Shown in pieces: positions 1 through 9,059 of a stretch of DNA of 64,000 nucleotides. A program made the position numbers and the translations under genes. Position 1 is the first letter of the stretch; the number at the start of each line of letters is the position of its first letter. The notes under the pieces were generated by a model, which made no database searches, was not told the DNA's origin, and was given only the letters and a program-made list of their open reading frames with translations. This DNA is from an uncultured Bryobacterales bacterium (GTDB lineage Bacteria; Acidobacteriota; Terriglobia; Bryobacterales; UBA6623), in NCBI GenBank assembly GCA_951813065.1, contig CATOTH010000006.1, positions 62,001 to 126,000 on the forward strand, given 5' to 3'.

Positions 1-1149
1 GAACGCGTAGTACGGATGCTCAAAAGCGAAACAGCCGAGTGAGGAATACGCCTCGAACTTGGCCACGGCTGCGATCCACCCGGGCAGCCGGGATGCGTGC
101 TTTGCTCGCCAGCGCTCCATCGCGAATGCTAGTTGCGTCTCGTAAAGGACAAGTGGCCCCAGCAGTGCCACGATCTGGTTGTGGCGTGCCTCGTAGAGGC
201 TAATGATTCGTGAGTACTCCCCGATCAACTGTGTGGCGCTGATACCGTCGCTCCGCAGGGCCGCGGCGAGTTCACGCAGACGGGGGGAATGGAAATCCTG
301 TTCCTCAAGAATCTCGAGGAGCTCGCTCAATGCCAAGAAATCCAGATGGATGTTCTCCGCTCCCAGCGATGGGAGTCGGCGGTTTCGTCTGAAGAAAGCC
401 CAGACCGCAATCTCGGCGGCCAACAGGGCGCTGACAGCAAGGATCGTCAAGGGCGTAGGGCTCACCGCGGCGGCCGCCCCGGCGGCGATCACCCCGCAAC
501 TGAGGACGAAGCAAATCCGGTGGATCCAGGGCGACACCCTGACGTGTTCCTGCCGGGACCACTCAACCATTCGGTCAGTGCGGATTGTCTGGACTTTCTG
601 CGCTCCGGCGACGTAAAACCGTTCCCTGAGGTCGAGTTGAGGTTTCAGTTCCTTGACCGCAGCCTGCCGCTCCGTCATCGTCTGGGCGGTGGCCGGGGTT
701 ATGAGCATGCGCACGAGCTCGTTCATGCCCTCTCGAGTGGCAGCCAATGTCAGCCGGTCGAACAGGCCCCTTGGCTCGAGAATGTCCACGTCCCGGGCAA
801 ATGGGTGGTCGATCTCCAAGTTGAGCGCTTCGATCGTCCGTGCCGGCGGCGGCTGCCGACGGCCTCCCTGAGCAGGATCCGGATAGAGCGTGCAGGCGAG
901 TCGCATGTAGTCCATCGTTTTCTCGATCCTCGAGAAAACGAGAGTAGAGCCAATCACTGCTGCGAGAAGCACGGAAGCGGCGGGCCAAGTCCACGACGGG
1001 ACCGTGGTCTCGATCCACCAAAGCAGAGCCAAGCCGAGCGCAACGCCAACAAGCCGAGCGTTTCCGAGTTGCTGGTGCCTTGATTCCAGTCGCGCGTACT
1101 GCGCTTGGCGCTCTCGGAGTCGTTCCGCGCAGATTTCAGCTGGGCCCAT
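1..1149 (-). CDS. MutS-family (MutS-like ATPase) protein, N-terminal part, runs off the left edge
   Basis: The reading frame stays open for 383 codons from ATG 1149 to base 1, so the gene is cut by the window edge and its C-terminal ATPase domain is not visible. What is seen: a charged N-terminus, two hydrophobic segments near residues 33-43 and 49-63 (around LVGVALGLALLWW and AASVLLAAVIGSTL), then a region like the MutS core (ending with FEAYSSLGCFAFEHPYYAF), including a second hydrophobic pair near residues 210-240. This arrangement is typical of the membrane-anchored MutS-related proteins of Acidobacteria and Bacteroidetes, usually about 600 residues, which lack the mismatch-recognition domain of true MutS. 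Family membership is from memory of that pattern. The function in DNA repair is unproven, because such proteins are not orthologues of MutS. Confidence 0.72.
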   Translation of the reverse strand, partial: MGPAEICAERLRERQAQYARLESRHQQLGNARLVGVALGLALLWWIETTVPSWTWPAASVLLAAVIGSTLVFSRIEKTMDYMRLACTLYPDPAQGGRRQPPPARTIEALNLEIDHPFARDVDILEPRGLFDRLTLAATREGMNELVRMLITPATAQTMTERQAAVKELKPQLDLRERFYVAGAQKVQTIRTDRMVEWSRQEHVRVSPWIHRICFVLSCGVIAAGAAAAVSPTPLTILAVSALLAAEIAVWAFFRRNRRLPSLGAENIHLDFLALSELLEILEEQDFHSPRLRELAAALRSDGISATQLIGEYSRIISLYEARHNQIVALLGPLVLYETQLAFAMERWRAKHASRLPGWIAAVAKFEAYSSLGCFAFEHPYYAF

Positions 1150-1358
1150 CTCTCATTTCCCTGTGCCTTTGTCCAAGACCGCGCGGCAGAGCCGGCAAGG
1201 GGCGAGCAAGCGCTCGTCCATCTTCGAAGTCCAATACAAATCTCACTCCAATGCTGCGGAAGCTCCCGCGAGGGCTCGCCCTAAGCGGCTTCCTGTCGCA
1301 CCGTCACTGTTGGCAGCCGCTACCGCATCGCAGCTCGGATACGGCGGAGCCTGAACGC

Positions 1359-1724
1359 TTATCCATTGACATGCGAAGTTTCGGCGGGGGCGCTCCCGGT
1401 CGCGGCAATTTCGTCTTGACTTGCTTGTGGAGGCGCGGCGGCGTCCCGCCACTCCGCCGAATCGAATCCCCAGTAGTTGCAGAGGAATAGCCGGTTTTCC
1501 GTCTCAAGCGCGTCACCGATGCCGAACGGCCGGGAAGGGCGATTCCCATGGGCGTCGGTCGTGTCGCGCAGACTCTGCCAGAGAGCGTAGGGGCTTTCGG
1601 CTGCAACCTCCGGGCCGTCCTCATAGTGAGACCTCTTCAGCGAGTAGGGTGGTTTGCTGGGGGCCTTCGAGCGAAACTCCTCCCCTTTCTTTTCCGTGAG
1701 GTAGAGGATACGGAAATTGGTCAT
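1359..1724 (-). CDS. Conserved hypothetical protein, about 121 aa
   Basis: Frame starting MTNFRILYL at ATG 1724; an in-frame ATG at 1745 is possible but lengthens the protein by only seven residues. The product is a small soluble protein with a short beta-rich start, a middle rich in aromatic and charged residues (RSHYEDGPEVAAESPYALW) and a C-terminal motif LFLCNYWGFDSAEW. The pattern looks like small uncharacterised proteins found beside metabolic genes in Acidobacteria, with the same spacing of tryptophans. No catalytic motif or membrane segment is visible. It lies between the MutS-like gene and the glycosyltransferase, on the same strand as both, but gaps of about 160-210 bp argue against a tight operon. 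Function unknown. Confidence 0.6.
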   Translation of the reverse strand: MTNFRILYLTEKKGEEFRSKAPSKPPYSLKRSHYEDGPEVAAESPYALWQSLRDTTDAHGNRPSRPFGIGDALETENRLFLCNYWGFDSAEWRDAAAPPQASQDEIAATGSAPAETSHVNG

Positions 1725-1886
1725 TTCTCTGCGCAATACCTGCACCGGCGACTCGGTCGAAGTGACGCACCCTATGGTAATTCGATTCTAGCTCAGTTGA
1801 CACGATGCTCGGCATGCTCGCTTGAGCGCTCGAGCGCGATGCCGAGGTTTAGGTCAGGTCCCGGATCGATTCGTGCGGCTCGAGTC

Positions 1887-3389
1887 CTATCGCGCGGGTT
1901 CATCAGCCGCGTGCAGCATGGTCCGGGCCGGGCGTGGAACGCCAGACAACATCGACCCTGCTGCGTAAGCGAAGCCGGCGAGAAACAGCGTGACTACGGG
2001 CAGGCCGAGCCAGTGGCCGATGTAGATGGCGACTCCCAGGCACGTTGCGAAGTAGCTTGCCGCGGCAACGTTTGCGAAGACGCGCCAGCCCCCTCGTCGT
2101 CCGTACGCACGACGGGCCGCTGAAACGGCCTTCGGGTCGCTGCTGTACTTGGCCGTCCGCTCGAACGCTGATTGGAACCCGAAGAGCGCCCCAAGGGCCG
2201 CGCGAGTGTTGCTGATCGCAAGTGCGATGCCAACTGCGACTAGCGCTGGAATCATGTGAAGGTGCCGACGGATACCCCCTCGTCCGAGTTCACGCTGAGC
2301 CAAGGTGTAGAAGCTGGAAAGTGAGCCAAACGTCATCAAGAATGCGGGCAGATCCAGCCAAAGCAGCCTTCCTTCCAGGTGCGCGTACCGTACCAGCATG
2401 GAAGGAAGGATGAGCGCTGCAAGTAAGAGCATCAGCGGGTACGCGAGATTCGCGGTGAGATGGAAGAAAGCCTCTAGCTTGATGCCTGCCGGCTGGTTTG
2501 ACCGCAAGACCGTGGGCAAGAGTTTCAACCCGGTCTGAATCAGCCCTTTCGCCCACCGGTACTGCTGGACCTGAAATGACGCCATGTCGGTCGGCAGTTC
2601 CGAGGGCACCTCAATGCTCGGCGCGTACAGGAATTTCCAGCCCCGAAGCTGTGCCCTGTAGCTCAGGTCGGTGTCCTCTGTCAGAGTGTCGTGCTGCCAG
2701 CCCCCCGAGTCTTCGATCATCGCCTTGCGCAGGACTCCCGCCGTGCCGTTGAAATTGAAGAAGCGACCCGAGCGAGCGCGTGCACCGTGCTCGAACACGA
2801 AATGGCCATCCAGCAGCATCGCTTGGAGGCGGGTCAGCATTGAGAGGTTTCGGTTTCGGTACGTCCACAGCGCCTGCACCATGCCAACCGACGGATCCGC
2901 GAAATACTGCACGATACGCTCCAGGAAGTCCTGTCTGGGCGTGAAGTCGGCGTCGAACACGGCGATGAGCTCGCCTGTCGCACTCCGCAGGCCCGCTTGC
3001 AGGGCCCCGGCCTTGTAGCCCTCCCGGTTCGAGCGATGGATGTATTCGATCGGTTGGCCCTCGGCTTGCTTGTCCCGGACCGCAGCTGCCAGCACGGTTG
3101 CCGTTTCGTCATCCGAGTCATCGAGAACTTGGATCTGCAGGAGGTCTCGGGGGTACTGCAGGGCGCAAATGGAGGCCAGCAGGTCGCGCACCACGAACCG
3201 CTCGTTATATATCGGCAGCTGGATCGTGATCCGGGGAAGGGAATCGAATCTGGTGCTCGGCGGACCCTGTCGCTTGCCCCGGTGTCTGAAATACAGATAG
3301 ACCAGCGAGTACCGGTGAAACCCATACGCGCTCAGCACGACCATCAACCCGAAGTACGCGCCTAGCACGACAATGTCAATTGCTTCCAT
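1887..3389 (-). CDS. Membrane glycosyltransferase family 2 (cellulose/mannan synthase-like)
   Basis: Processive-type GT2 enzyme of 500 residues. An N-terminal membrane helix (about residues 6-22) is followed by the cytoplasmic catalytic domain. It has the nucleotide-binding acidic cluster LDDSDDE (89-95), the DxD-like metal site DADF (146-149), the general-base motif TEDTD (237-241) and the acceptor/processivity motif QQYRW (275-279). Several C-terminal helices start near residue 310. This is the layout of CslA/mannan-synthase-like and cellulose-synthase-like enzymes, which transfer sugar from a nucleotide donor to a growing polymer or lipid at the inner membrane. Substrate cannot be read from sequence. 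Its start lies within 17 bp of a divergent second glycosyltransferase, suggesting a shared surface-glycan role. Confidence 0.88.
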   Translation of the reverse strand: MEAIDIVVLGAYFGLMVVLSAYGFHRYSLVYLYFRHRGKRQGPPSTRFDSLPRITIQLPIYNERFVVRDLLASICALQYPRDLLQIQVLDDSDDETATVLAAAVRDKQAEGQPIEYIHRSNREGYKAGALQAGLRSATGELIAVFDADFTPRQDFLERIVQYFADPSVGMVQALWTYRNRNLSMLTRLQAMLLDGHFVFEHGARARSGRFFNFNGTAGVLRKAMIEDSGGWQHDTLTEDTDLSYRAQLRGWKFLYAPSIEVPSELPTDMASFQVQQYRWAKGLIQTGLKLLPTVLRSNQPAGIKLEAFFHLTANLAYPLMLLLAALILPSMLVRYAHLEGRLLWLDLPAFLMTFGSLSSFYTLAQRELGRGGIRRHLHMIPALVAVGIALAISNTRAALGALFGFQSAFERTAKYSSDPKAVSAARRAYGRRGGWRVFANVAAASYFATCLGVAIYIGHWLGLPVVTLFLAGFAYAAGSMLSGVPRPARTMLHAADEPAR

Positions 3390-4809
3390 TGCGATACGCT
3401 TGGTGGGACTTTTGGACTTGGAGGCTCATGGATTGACTGTCGGCTCTCCTAGGGTTCCAAGTCGCCGGCATTTCGAGCTAGGCCTCGGCGCTTGCGCGCT
3501 CGCCATCGAGGCGTGCCTGCTGGCAATCCTCTTTCTGGAGAGGCCGGCCAGTTATGTCCCGGAGTTCGTCTCCTATTATCTACTCCTATCTATCCCATAC
3601 GTCACGGCCTGCTGGCTTGTCACGAGCGGCAGCATGCCTGCCTCGCGTCGGGCCGTACGCTGGATATGGATCGCTGCATTGCTCTTTCGGGTCACGGTTG
3701 TTCCGTTGGACCCGAGCCTTTCCGAAGATACGGCCCGCTATCGGTGGCAGGGGATGGTCCAGGATGCCGGGGGCGACCCGTACACTGCAAGACCAGAAGA
3801 CGCTCGCTGGGATGGGCTGAGGGACTCCACTTGGCCGCGCATCGCAGGCAAGGACAAGACCTCTCCGTACGGCCCCGTACTGGAACTGGTCAACCTTCAG
3901 TACTATCGGCTCGTCCGGTTGTGGGAACCCGATCCCTGGCAGCAGGTGTGGCTCTTCAAGCTGCCATTCGCAGCGGCGGACCTCGCTGTCGGGCTTGGGT
4001 TGATGGCATTGCTGTCGGCTGTCGGACGCCCGGCGACATGGGCACTGGTCTACCTTTGGTCGCCGCTGGCAGTTGCGGAATTCTGGATCGAGGGCCACAA
4101 CGACGCACTAGCATTGGCGTTTGCGATCGCGGCCCTCGCGCTGGCCGCGCGCAAGCAACCCCGGTGGGCGTTGGTGATGGTCGCGGTCGCCGCCCTGTGC
4201 AAAGTCTGGCCGATCATACTCTTGCCGTTCCTCGCGCTGACGAGAGAGGGCGGCCGGTGGCGCTTCGAGTGGAAGGGATTGCTGGCTTGCGCGCCCGTAG
4301 TTCTACTGCTGTGCCTTCCCTATTGGGGCGGCATCGCGTCGGTCTGGCATGTTTTGGATGGTTTCGCCAGCGGTTGGCGTAACAACGACAGCTTATTCGC
4401 GGGGCTGCTCCTCTTGAGCCACGGCAACATGGCCATCGCTGCGCGGTCCGCTGCGGTCGCGTTGGTGGCTGCGGTAGTGGTGTTCCGGATCGCGCCGATG
4501 CCTCGACTAGCCCCGGAACTGGCAGGGATCTGCGCTCTCCTGTTGCTGTCCGCGAACTGCTTTCCCTGGTACCTGACCTGGATGCTGCCTCTCCTCGCGG
4601 TGCATCCGTATCCACCGTTGCTGCTTTGGACAGCTCTGGTGCCGCTGGCCTACCACGTCGTTCCGGCTTACGAAGCCACGGGCAGCTGGCAATACGACAG
4701 GACTTTGGTCAGTATCGAGTATGCGCCGGTGCTGACCTGGCTTGGTATCTTGGCTGCCGCCCGAATATGGCGATGGTTCGATCCGACCCGTACTCGCGAA
4801 GCGCGCTGA
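3373..4809 (+). CDS. Polytopic membrane glycosyltransferase (GT87/DUF2029- or PIG-M-like)
   Basis: 478-residue integral membrane protein with about ten hydrophobic segments. Its early loop motif DPSLSEDTARYRWQG, containing the acidic pair typical of GT-C enzymes, lies outside the membrane after the second or third helix. GT-C enzymes use polyprenyl-phosphate sugars on the outer face of the cytoplasmic membrane. A later loop, FASGWRNNDSLFAGLLLLS, also fits GT-C membrane mannosyl- or glucosyltransferases. The ATG at 3373 overlaps the divergent GT2 start by 17 bp; an in-frame GTG at 3403 would avoid this, so the start is uncertain. Paired with the divergent GT2 gene it probably contributes to the same envelope glycan or glycolipid. 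The sugar is unknown. Confidence 0.75.
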   Translation: MSIASIAIRLVGLLDLEAHGLTVGSPRVPSRRHFELGLGACALAIEACLLAILFLERPASYVPEFVSYYLLLSIPYVTACWLVTSGSMPASRRAVRWIWIAALLFRVTVVPLDPSLSEDTARYRWQGMVQDAGGDPYTARPEDARWDGLRDSTWPRIAGKDKTSPYGPVLELVNLQYYRLVRLWEPDPWQQVWLFKLPFAAADLAVGLGLMALLSAVGRPATWALVYLWSPLAVAEFWIEGHNDALALAFAIAALALAARKQPRWALVMVAVAALCKVWPIILLPFLALTREGGRWRFEWKGLLACAPVVLLLCLPYWGGIASVWHVLDGFASGWRNNDSLFAGLLLLSHGNMAIAARSAAVALVAAVVVFRIAPMPRLAPELAGICALLLLSANCFPWYLTWMLPLLAVHPYPPLLLWTALVPLAYHVVPAYEATGSWQYDRTLVSIEYAPVLTWLGILAAARIWRWFDPTRTREAR

Positions 4810-4834
4810 CTTTGACGGGTATGGATGAATCGGA

Positions 4835-5098
4835 CTAGGCGGCTTCCGCAGGGTTGACGCTGATCATCCGACCCTTGCGGCCGCGGTCGCGGAATTCCAC
4901 GATACCGTCAATTTTCGCGAAGAGCGTGTCGTCCTTGCCGCGCCCGACATTCGTCCCGGGATGGAATCGCGTGCCGCGCTGGCGGACCAAGATGCTTCCA
5001 CCCGTGACGAGCTGACCCGCGAATCGCTTCACTCCGAGACGCTTCGAGTGCGAGTCGCGCCCGTTCCTAGATGTGCCTTGACCTTTCTTGTGGGCCAT
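4835..5098 (-). CDS. rpmA: 50S ribosomal protein L27
   Basis: 87 residues with the highly conserved L27 N-terminus [16 protein letters not shown], then the LGVKRFAGQ and [10 protein letters not shown] blocks. L27 sits next to the peptidyl-transferase centre, where its N-terminal tail reaches the tRNA ends. There is no Firmicutes-type cleavable N-terminal extension. It follows rplU by 27 bp on the same strand, the classic rplU-rpmA operon, and should share the promoter upstream of rplU. The downstream obg gene common in other bacteria is absent here; a glycosyltransferase gene converges on it instead. Confidence 0.98.
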   Translation of the reverse strand: MAHKKGQGTSRNGRDSHSKRLGVKRFAGQLVTGGSILVRQRGTRFHPGTNVGRGKDDTLFAKIDGIVEFRDRGRKGRMISVNPAEAA

Positions 5099-5125
5099 GG
5101 TGTCTCCTCGTTGCCGCCCAAACTG

Positions 5126-5434
5126 TCAGGCGTCGATCGAATCAATGTGCACCTGCGTGTAGGCTTGGCGGTGCCCGCTTCTGCGCCGGTACATCTTGCG
5201 ACGCTTGAATTTCAGCACGTCGATCTTCGTGGCGCGCGCTTGTGAGGCGATAGTGGCGGTAACAGTTGCGCCGAGACCGGCACCCGCCTGTAGCGCACCG
5301 TCGTCGCCGGAGACAGCGATGACCTTGTCAAATGCCACCGAGTCGCCGGCCTCGCCGTCGAGCTTTTCCACACGGATCTCGTCGCCTGGAGAAACCGTAT
5401 ATTGCTTGCCGCCGGTTTCGATAATCGCGTACAT
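5126..5434 (-). CDS. rplU: 50S ribosomal protein L21
   Basis: 102 residues beginning MYAIIETGGKQYTVSPGD, the diagnostic L21 start, and containing the C-terminal block KIDVLKFKRRKMYRRRSGHRQ, which binds 23S rRNA. Length is normal for the family. It is the first gene of the rplU-rpmA operon. A near-consensus promoter lies at 5493-5522 and a perfect 14-bp palindrome lies in the roughly 50-nt leader, which could mediate autoregulation. Such control by L21 leaders is known in other bacteria but is only inferred here. Confidence 0.98.
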   Translation of the reverse strand: MYAIIETGGKQYTVSPGDEIRVEKLDGEAGDSVAFDKVIAVSGDDGALQAGAGLGATVTATIASQARATKIDVLKFKRRKMYRRRSGHRQAYTQVHIDSIDA

Positions 5435-5453
5435 GGATCGTACCCCCGCAACC

Positions 5454-5467
5454 GTCCGGTACCGGAC
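5454..5467 (-). promoter_or_regulatory. Perfect 14-bp palindrome in the rplU leader
   Basis: GTCCGGTACCGGAC reads the same on both strands. It lies between the predicted transcription start (about 5486) and the rplU ATG (5434). As RNA it would form a 5-bp stem with a GUAC loop just ahead of the ribosome-binding region. A role in ribosomal-protein autoregulation is an inference from position. Confidence 0.5.
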
Positions 5468-5492
5468 AAGCGGCTTCCCCGATACAAGCCTG

Positions 5493-5522
5493 ATTATACG
5501 AGAGGGCCGCAGGGGCGGTCAA
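5493..5522 (-). promoter_or_regulatory. Sigma70-type promoter of rplU-rpmA
   Basis: On the minus strand TTGACC (5522-5517), an 18-bp spacer, then a perfect TATAAT (5498-5493). The predicted start is about 50 nt before the rplU ATG. This is the best promoter match I found in the window, as expected for ribosomal-protein genes. Confidence 0.75.
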
Positions 5523-5944
5523 ATCGTAGGGGGTGTGTGGAGTTTGCCCCGTCCGGCCCGGGAAGTGGGAACGCTCCCAACCGCCGCCCAGTTGGCCGGG
5601 GTCTCGCCGACCCAGTGCAGGGCAACTCGCCGTGCGGTAGGTCGAGTGCGCGATCGATGCCTCGATGCCGGTTTCCATAAGCTGCTGGCCTGGGGGCGCA
5701 CAGCACGGGCGGCAGCGATCACGGGCGCGTCGAGGAGCGCTGGTTGCGTGTCTCGTACCAGATTGACCCGAAGGCGTACTGAATTGGCTGCCCGGCCGCC
5801 AGGCTCGTGGCGCAAGTGAGGCGGGAGACGATGTTCCGCGAGGACGGATGGCTTGCCGTCAGTCCGAATTGGGCCAAAAATCGACAGTACGCAAGGGCAG
5901 TACCTCCTGACCGTCTCGGGCTACGCAGTCGGTCCAACGCGCTT
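5523..5944. other. Stretch without a recognised gene
   Basis: Frames are open on the minus strand but their translations are arginine/proline-rich and match nothing I recognise. I see no RNA gene or repeat here. Confidence 0.6.
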
Positions 5945-7576
5945 CTACTGAGCGAGCCTTCGAGAGGTTTCGTCGACGCCGGCCAGGAAGCTCGTGCGAG
6001 ACTCCTCGTCCGGAAAGTCGAGGCTGCTGGAGCGATAGTATTCAACCTCGTCGCTCCACTGATCCTGAACGGCTCTTCGATCTGAGGCGATCCGTACTCG
6101 CTCCCCTTCGCGCAAGAAGTAGATCGGATTGGTATGGGCCTGGATCACTGGTTCGCCTTCCCGTGACTGCGCAGTGACGCGGACCGCGATCCATGCACTC
6201 TCGTTGAGTTCGATTCGAAAGTCCAGCGGCAGCCGCTCGGCGGAGCCGTCCCCTTGCTGCCGGCCGACGACCTCGCCGTTACACACGACTTCGATACTCT
6301 CGAGCGGGCGGAAATACGCAGCTTCTGCCCAGCCCTGCAGGCTGTAGGTGTCACCGCTCCAGGCAACTGTCGCTCCCGGGTGGTGGCCGTTCGCGGAGAA
6401 CTCAAGCAACGGACCGTTCGTGAGCGTGACCTCGCCCCTGCGCACGCCGTCGGCCCACGATTCATAGGCAGACTCGCCGGGCAGCGATGGCACTAGCGCT
6501 CGCTCCGGTCCGAGCAGCGGCAGCGCCCTCGGCCAAGACTCGAACCGCCCGAGGTTCGCCGGGAAATCGCTTCCGGCCAAGCCGACGACGCGGAAACCCG
6601 CGTTGAGTAGCCGGTACCATTCGGCTGTCTTGAGGACACCGAACTGAAAGACCTCGACAAAATCAAGGGTGTTGTGGGCAAGATTCATCAACAGCGTGGA
6701 ATTCGGCTGGCTACCGTCGAAATGCGCGAATCCGGTCAGTGCGCCGAGCCTGCGCCCCTCTTCAAACAGCACCATGGGATTCGGCAACGCTAGTGAGGTG
6801 TTGGCGTATTCCAAGCCGATACTCAAGGGCTCAATCATCCGCCGGGGTCCAAGGAGCAAGACGTGTCCATAAAATCGGCTCCGGGACTCGTGCCCGGAGC
6901 GAATCGAGTGGCCGTTGACGCGTGCTTCTGCTTCTGCGCCAAAACCCCACTGCATCGCGGCATGCTGTTGCCGCTGCAACTCCAAGAAGTTGGCGACCGC
7001 CAGATTCTCGGCTTGCATCCATTGCAGGAAGACCGGATCGTCCTCGCGTTCGCGAACAAGGTGGATATGATCGTCACCGGCGAGCCACTGGTGCTGTGAG
7101 TTCGGTGCCACAGGGTCAAGGCTGAGCGAGAGGTTCCGATCCGTGCCGTGCTCCAGCGCGAAGCTTTCCATCGCCGGCCGGAAGAACGTTCCGTGGTAGG
7201 CCTCGATCCGGTAATCGTCCGACGCGGGCAATTCAAGAACTGCTGTGCCACGTAGCAGGATGAAATGCGATCGGTCCCTCGCCGTGACTTCGAGCACGTT
7301 CGAATCGCCTGCTCGCCGCCAGACACGCTCGCGGTAGAACAGGTCGGGTCGCAAGGGCAGCGTGGCATCGACCGGGCTCAGGCGGAATTCACGACCTCCC
7401 TTGAAGAGGTACACACGCGCGGGAATCCGCTCGCCTGTATCCGACCGCTGAACTGTGACACTCAAGTGCACCGCGTGGCGGGTTCGAATCGACTGGGGTT
7501 GCACAGAACACGAGATGACGGCTGCCACAGTCATCCCGGAAATGAAGGCAGTCCTCAGTGCGAGGGGGCAATTCAT
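5945..7576 (-). CDS. CehA/McbA-family metallohydrolase, predicted lipoprotein
   Basis: About 543 residues from ATG 7576. The start was chosen because MNCPLALRTAFISGMTVAAVISCS is a lipoprotein signal with a Cys lipobox; a longer open frame upstream adds only a non-signal extension. After a beta-rich N-terminal domain comes a PHP-like metal-binding domain with GDDHIHLVRERE, a central HFDG motif (GFAHFDGSQPN) and GLAGSDFPANLGRF near the end, positions expected to carry the His/Asp metal ligands. CehA/McbA proteins include carbaryl hydrolase and various predicted phosphoesterases, so the substrate here is open. The protein should face the periplasm. A 205-bp gap separates it from the next minus-strand gene, another metal-dependent hydrolase. 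Confidence 0.82.
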   Translation of the reverse strand: MNCPLALRTAFISGMTVAAVISCSVQPQSIRTRHAVHLSVTVQRSDTGERIPARVYLFKGGREFRLSPVDATLPLRPDLFYRERVWRRAGDSNVLEVTARDRSHFILLRGTAVLELPASDDYRIEAYHGTFFRPAMESFALEHGTDRNLSLSLDPVAPNSQHQWLAGDDHIHLVREREDDPVFLQWMQAENLAVANFLELQRQQHAAMQWGFGAEAEARVNGHSIRSGHESRSRFYGHVLLLGPRRMIEPLSIGLEYANTSLALPNPMVLFEEGRRLGALTGFAHFDGSQPNSTLLMNLAHNTLDFVEVFQFGVLKTAEWYRLLNAGFRVVGLAGSDFPANLGRFESWPRALPLLGPERALVPSLPGESAYESWADGVRRGEVTLTNGPLLEFSANGHHPGATVAWSGDTYSLQGWAEAAYFRPLESIEVVCNGEVVGRQQGDGSAERLPLDFRIELNESAWIAVRVTAQSREGEPVIQAHTNPIYFLREGERVRIASDRRAVQDQWSDEVEYYRSSSLDFPDEESRTSFLAGVDETSRRLAQ

Positions 7577-7781
7577 GGAAATCAGAACCAAGACCCCTGG
7601 CGCCGCCGCGATGTAGTCAAACTGAGCGTTCTCGGGCCCCGGCAAATCGGGGCCTGCCCGGCGCTCCAGGGGCGGATTTCCGCCGCGGGCCGGGACGGGC
7701 CATGGCAGTGCGATCGAGTTCGCACGCCGTCATTGTACGATTGTACGAGCCCCTGCGTGGCGTGCGGAAACTGCAGCCGGA

Positions 7782-9053
7782 CTAGAGCCGCTCGGTCGGT
7801 ATGGATGCCGCACCGTACAGTTGTCCTGCCTTGATCGTGGCGAGGGGCCGGAGCATGCGACGTCCGACCCGAGTTCCTCCATGCGCATCGGTCAACGTGA
7901 ACTTTCCGTCCTCGAGGGCGAAGATCGAAATATCCGCCTCCGCGCCCTCCCGGAGCGTTCCCAATTGGCGCAGCTGTCTGAACACCCGCGCAGGGTTGGA
8001 GGTGACCCGTTGGATCGCCTCTTCAAGGGTCAGGCCCAAGTGTAGAAACTTCGAGACAGTCGTTGCGAGGTCGAAGACCGGCCCGTGCACGTTGAACTGG
8101 TGAACATCGCTGGAAATCGTACCGGGCAGCAAGCCCTGCTCCAGTGCCTGCTCCGCGGTGTCGAACGAGAAGCTGCCGGCACCGTGTCCGATATCGAGAT
8201 GGATTCCCGAGGCGACCTTCTCCAATACCTCGTCGTGAATTCGACCCTCCGAGTCGAGAATTCCTCCTTCGCCCCCGCGAAAGCTGTGGGTGATGACGTC
8301 GCCGGGCTTCATCAAGTCGAGGATTTCGGCGATTGTGGAATGCGACCCCCCGATATGGACCATCACGGGAAGGCCCGCGGCATCCGCTGCTGTGCGGGCG
8401 CGCCGCAACACCTCCAGATCGTGCTCCCCCGCAATGTTGCGCGTCAGGCGCACCTTCATCCCGACGATCACGTCGCGGTGCCGCTTGAGCGTCTTAGCCG
8501 CCAGATCGACGTTGGCGTATCGCAAGTCGAGGAGTTCACCCCACGGATTGTCCTGGGAAAGGGTCGATTGGCCGACAACCGAGATGTTCAGGAGGGCCAT
8601 GATGCGGGTGTCGGATACGTCAATGACATGCTTTCGCAGTCCGGGAAACGTGTGCGCTCCTGACGAGCCGGCATCAACCGCTGTGGTCACCCCCTTGGCG
8701 ATGCAGTTTGGGTCTGCCGGAATGCCCAGCGGTGCGACCCCGTCGTAGACGTGGACATGGATATCGATCCAGCCGGGCGTCACTATGCGGTCGCTGGCGT
8801 CGATCACGTGGAGTGCATCGGTTTCCGGAATCGAGTCAGAGAGTCGGGCGATCTTGGATCCGGAGACGGCAACGTCACGGCGGGCCGACAGGCCTTGAGA
8901 GGGATCGACAACGAGGCCGCCTTTCACGACTAAGTCGTAGCCATACGAGCGGCTGCGGATCTGCGCCGCCAGGAGTGACTCGAGATCAGACGCGGCAACG
9001 CCCACGACGAGCGGCCCCGCAGAACGGAACACAAATTCACGACGAGTGGGCAT
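7782..9053 (-). CDS. Amidohydrolase/deacetylase-family metallohydrolase, exported by a Tat-like signal
   Basis: 423 residues. The N-terminus MPTRREFVFRSAGPLVVG has twin arginines and a hydrophobic stretch, so export by Tat is likely. The amidohydrolase barrel follows: GWIDIHVHVYDG with the HxH metal site, VGMKVRLT carrying the lysine that is carbamylated in this family, PVMVHIGGSH and DVITHSFRGGEG with the next His ligands, and GTISSDVHQFN with the catalytic Asp. This is the EF_0837/AHA_3915 subgroup, annotated as amidohydrolase/deacetylase or dihydroorotase-like. Some members act on N-acetylated amino acids or sugars. Exact substrate unknown. Confidence 0.88.
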   Translation of the reverse strand: MPTRREFVFRSAGPLVVGVAASDLESLLAAQIRSRSYGYDLVVKGGLVVDPSQGLSARRDVAVSGSKIARLSDSIPETDALHVIDASDRIVTPGWIDIHVHVYDGVAPLGIPADPNCIAKGVTTAVDAGSSGAHTFPGLRKHVIDVSDTRIMALLNISVVGQSTLSQDNPWGELLDLRYANVDLAAKTLKRHRDVIVGMKVRLTRNIAGEHDLEVLRRARTAADAAGLPVMVHIGGSHSTIAEILDLMKPGDVITHSFRGGEGGILDSEGRIHDEVLEKVASGIHLDIGHGAGSFSFDTAEQALEQGLLPGTISSDVHQFNVHGPVFDLATTVSKFLHLGLTLEEAIQRVTSNPARVFRQLRQLGTLREGAEADISIFALEDGKFTLTDAHGGTRVGRRMLRPLATIKAGQLYGAASIPTERL

Positions 9054-9059
9054 TGCCGG

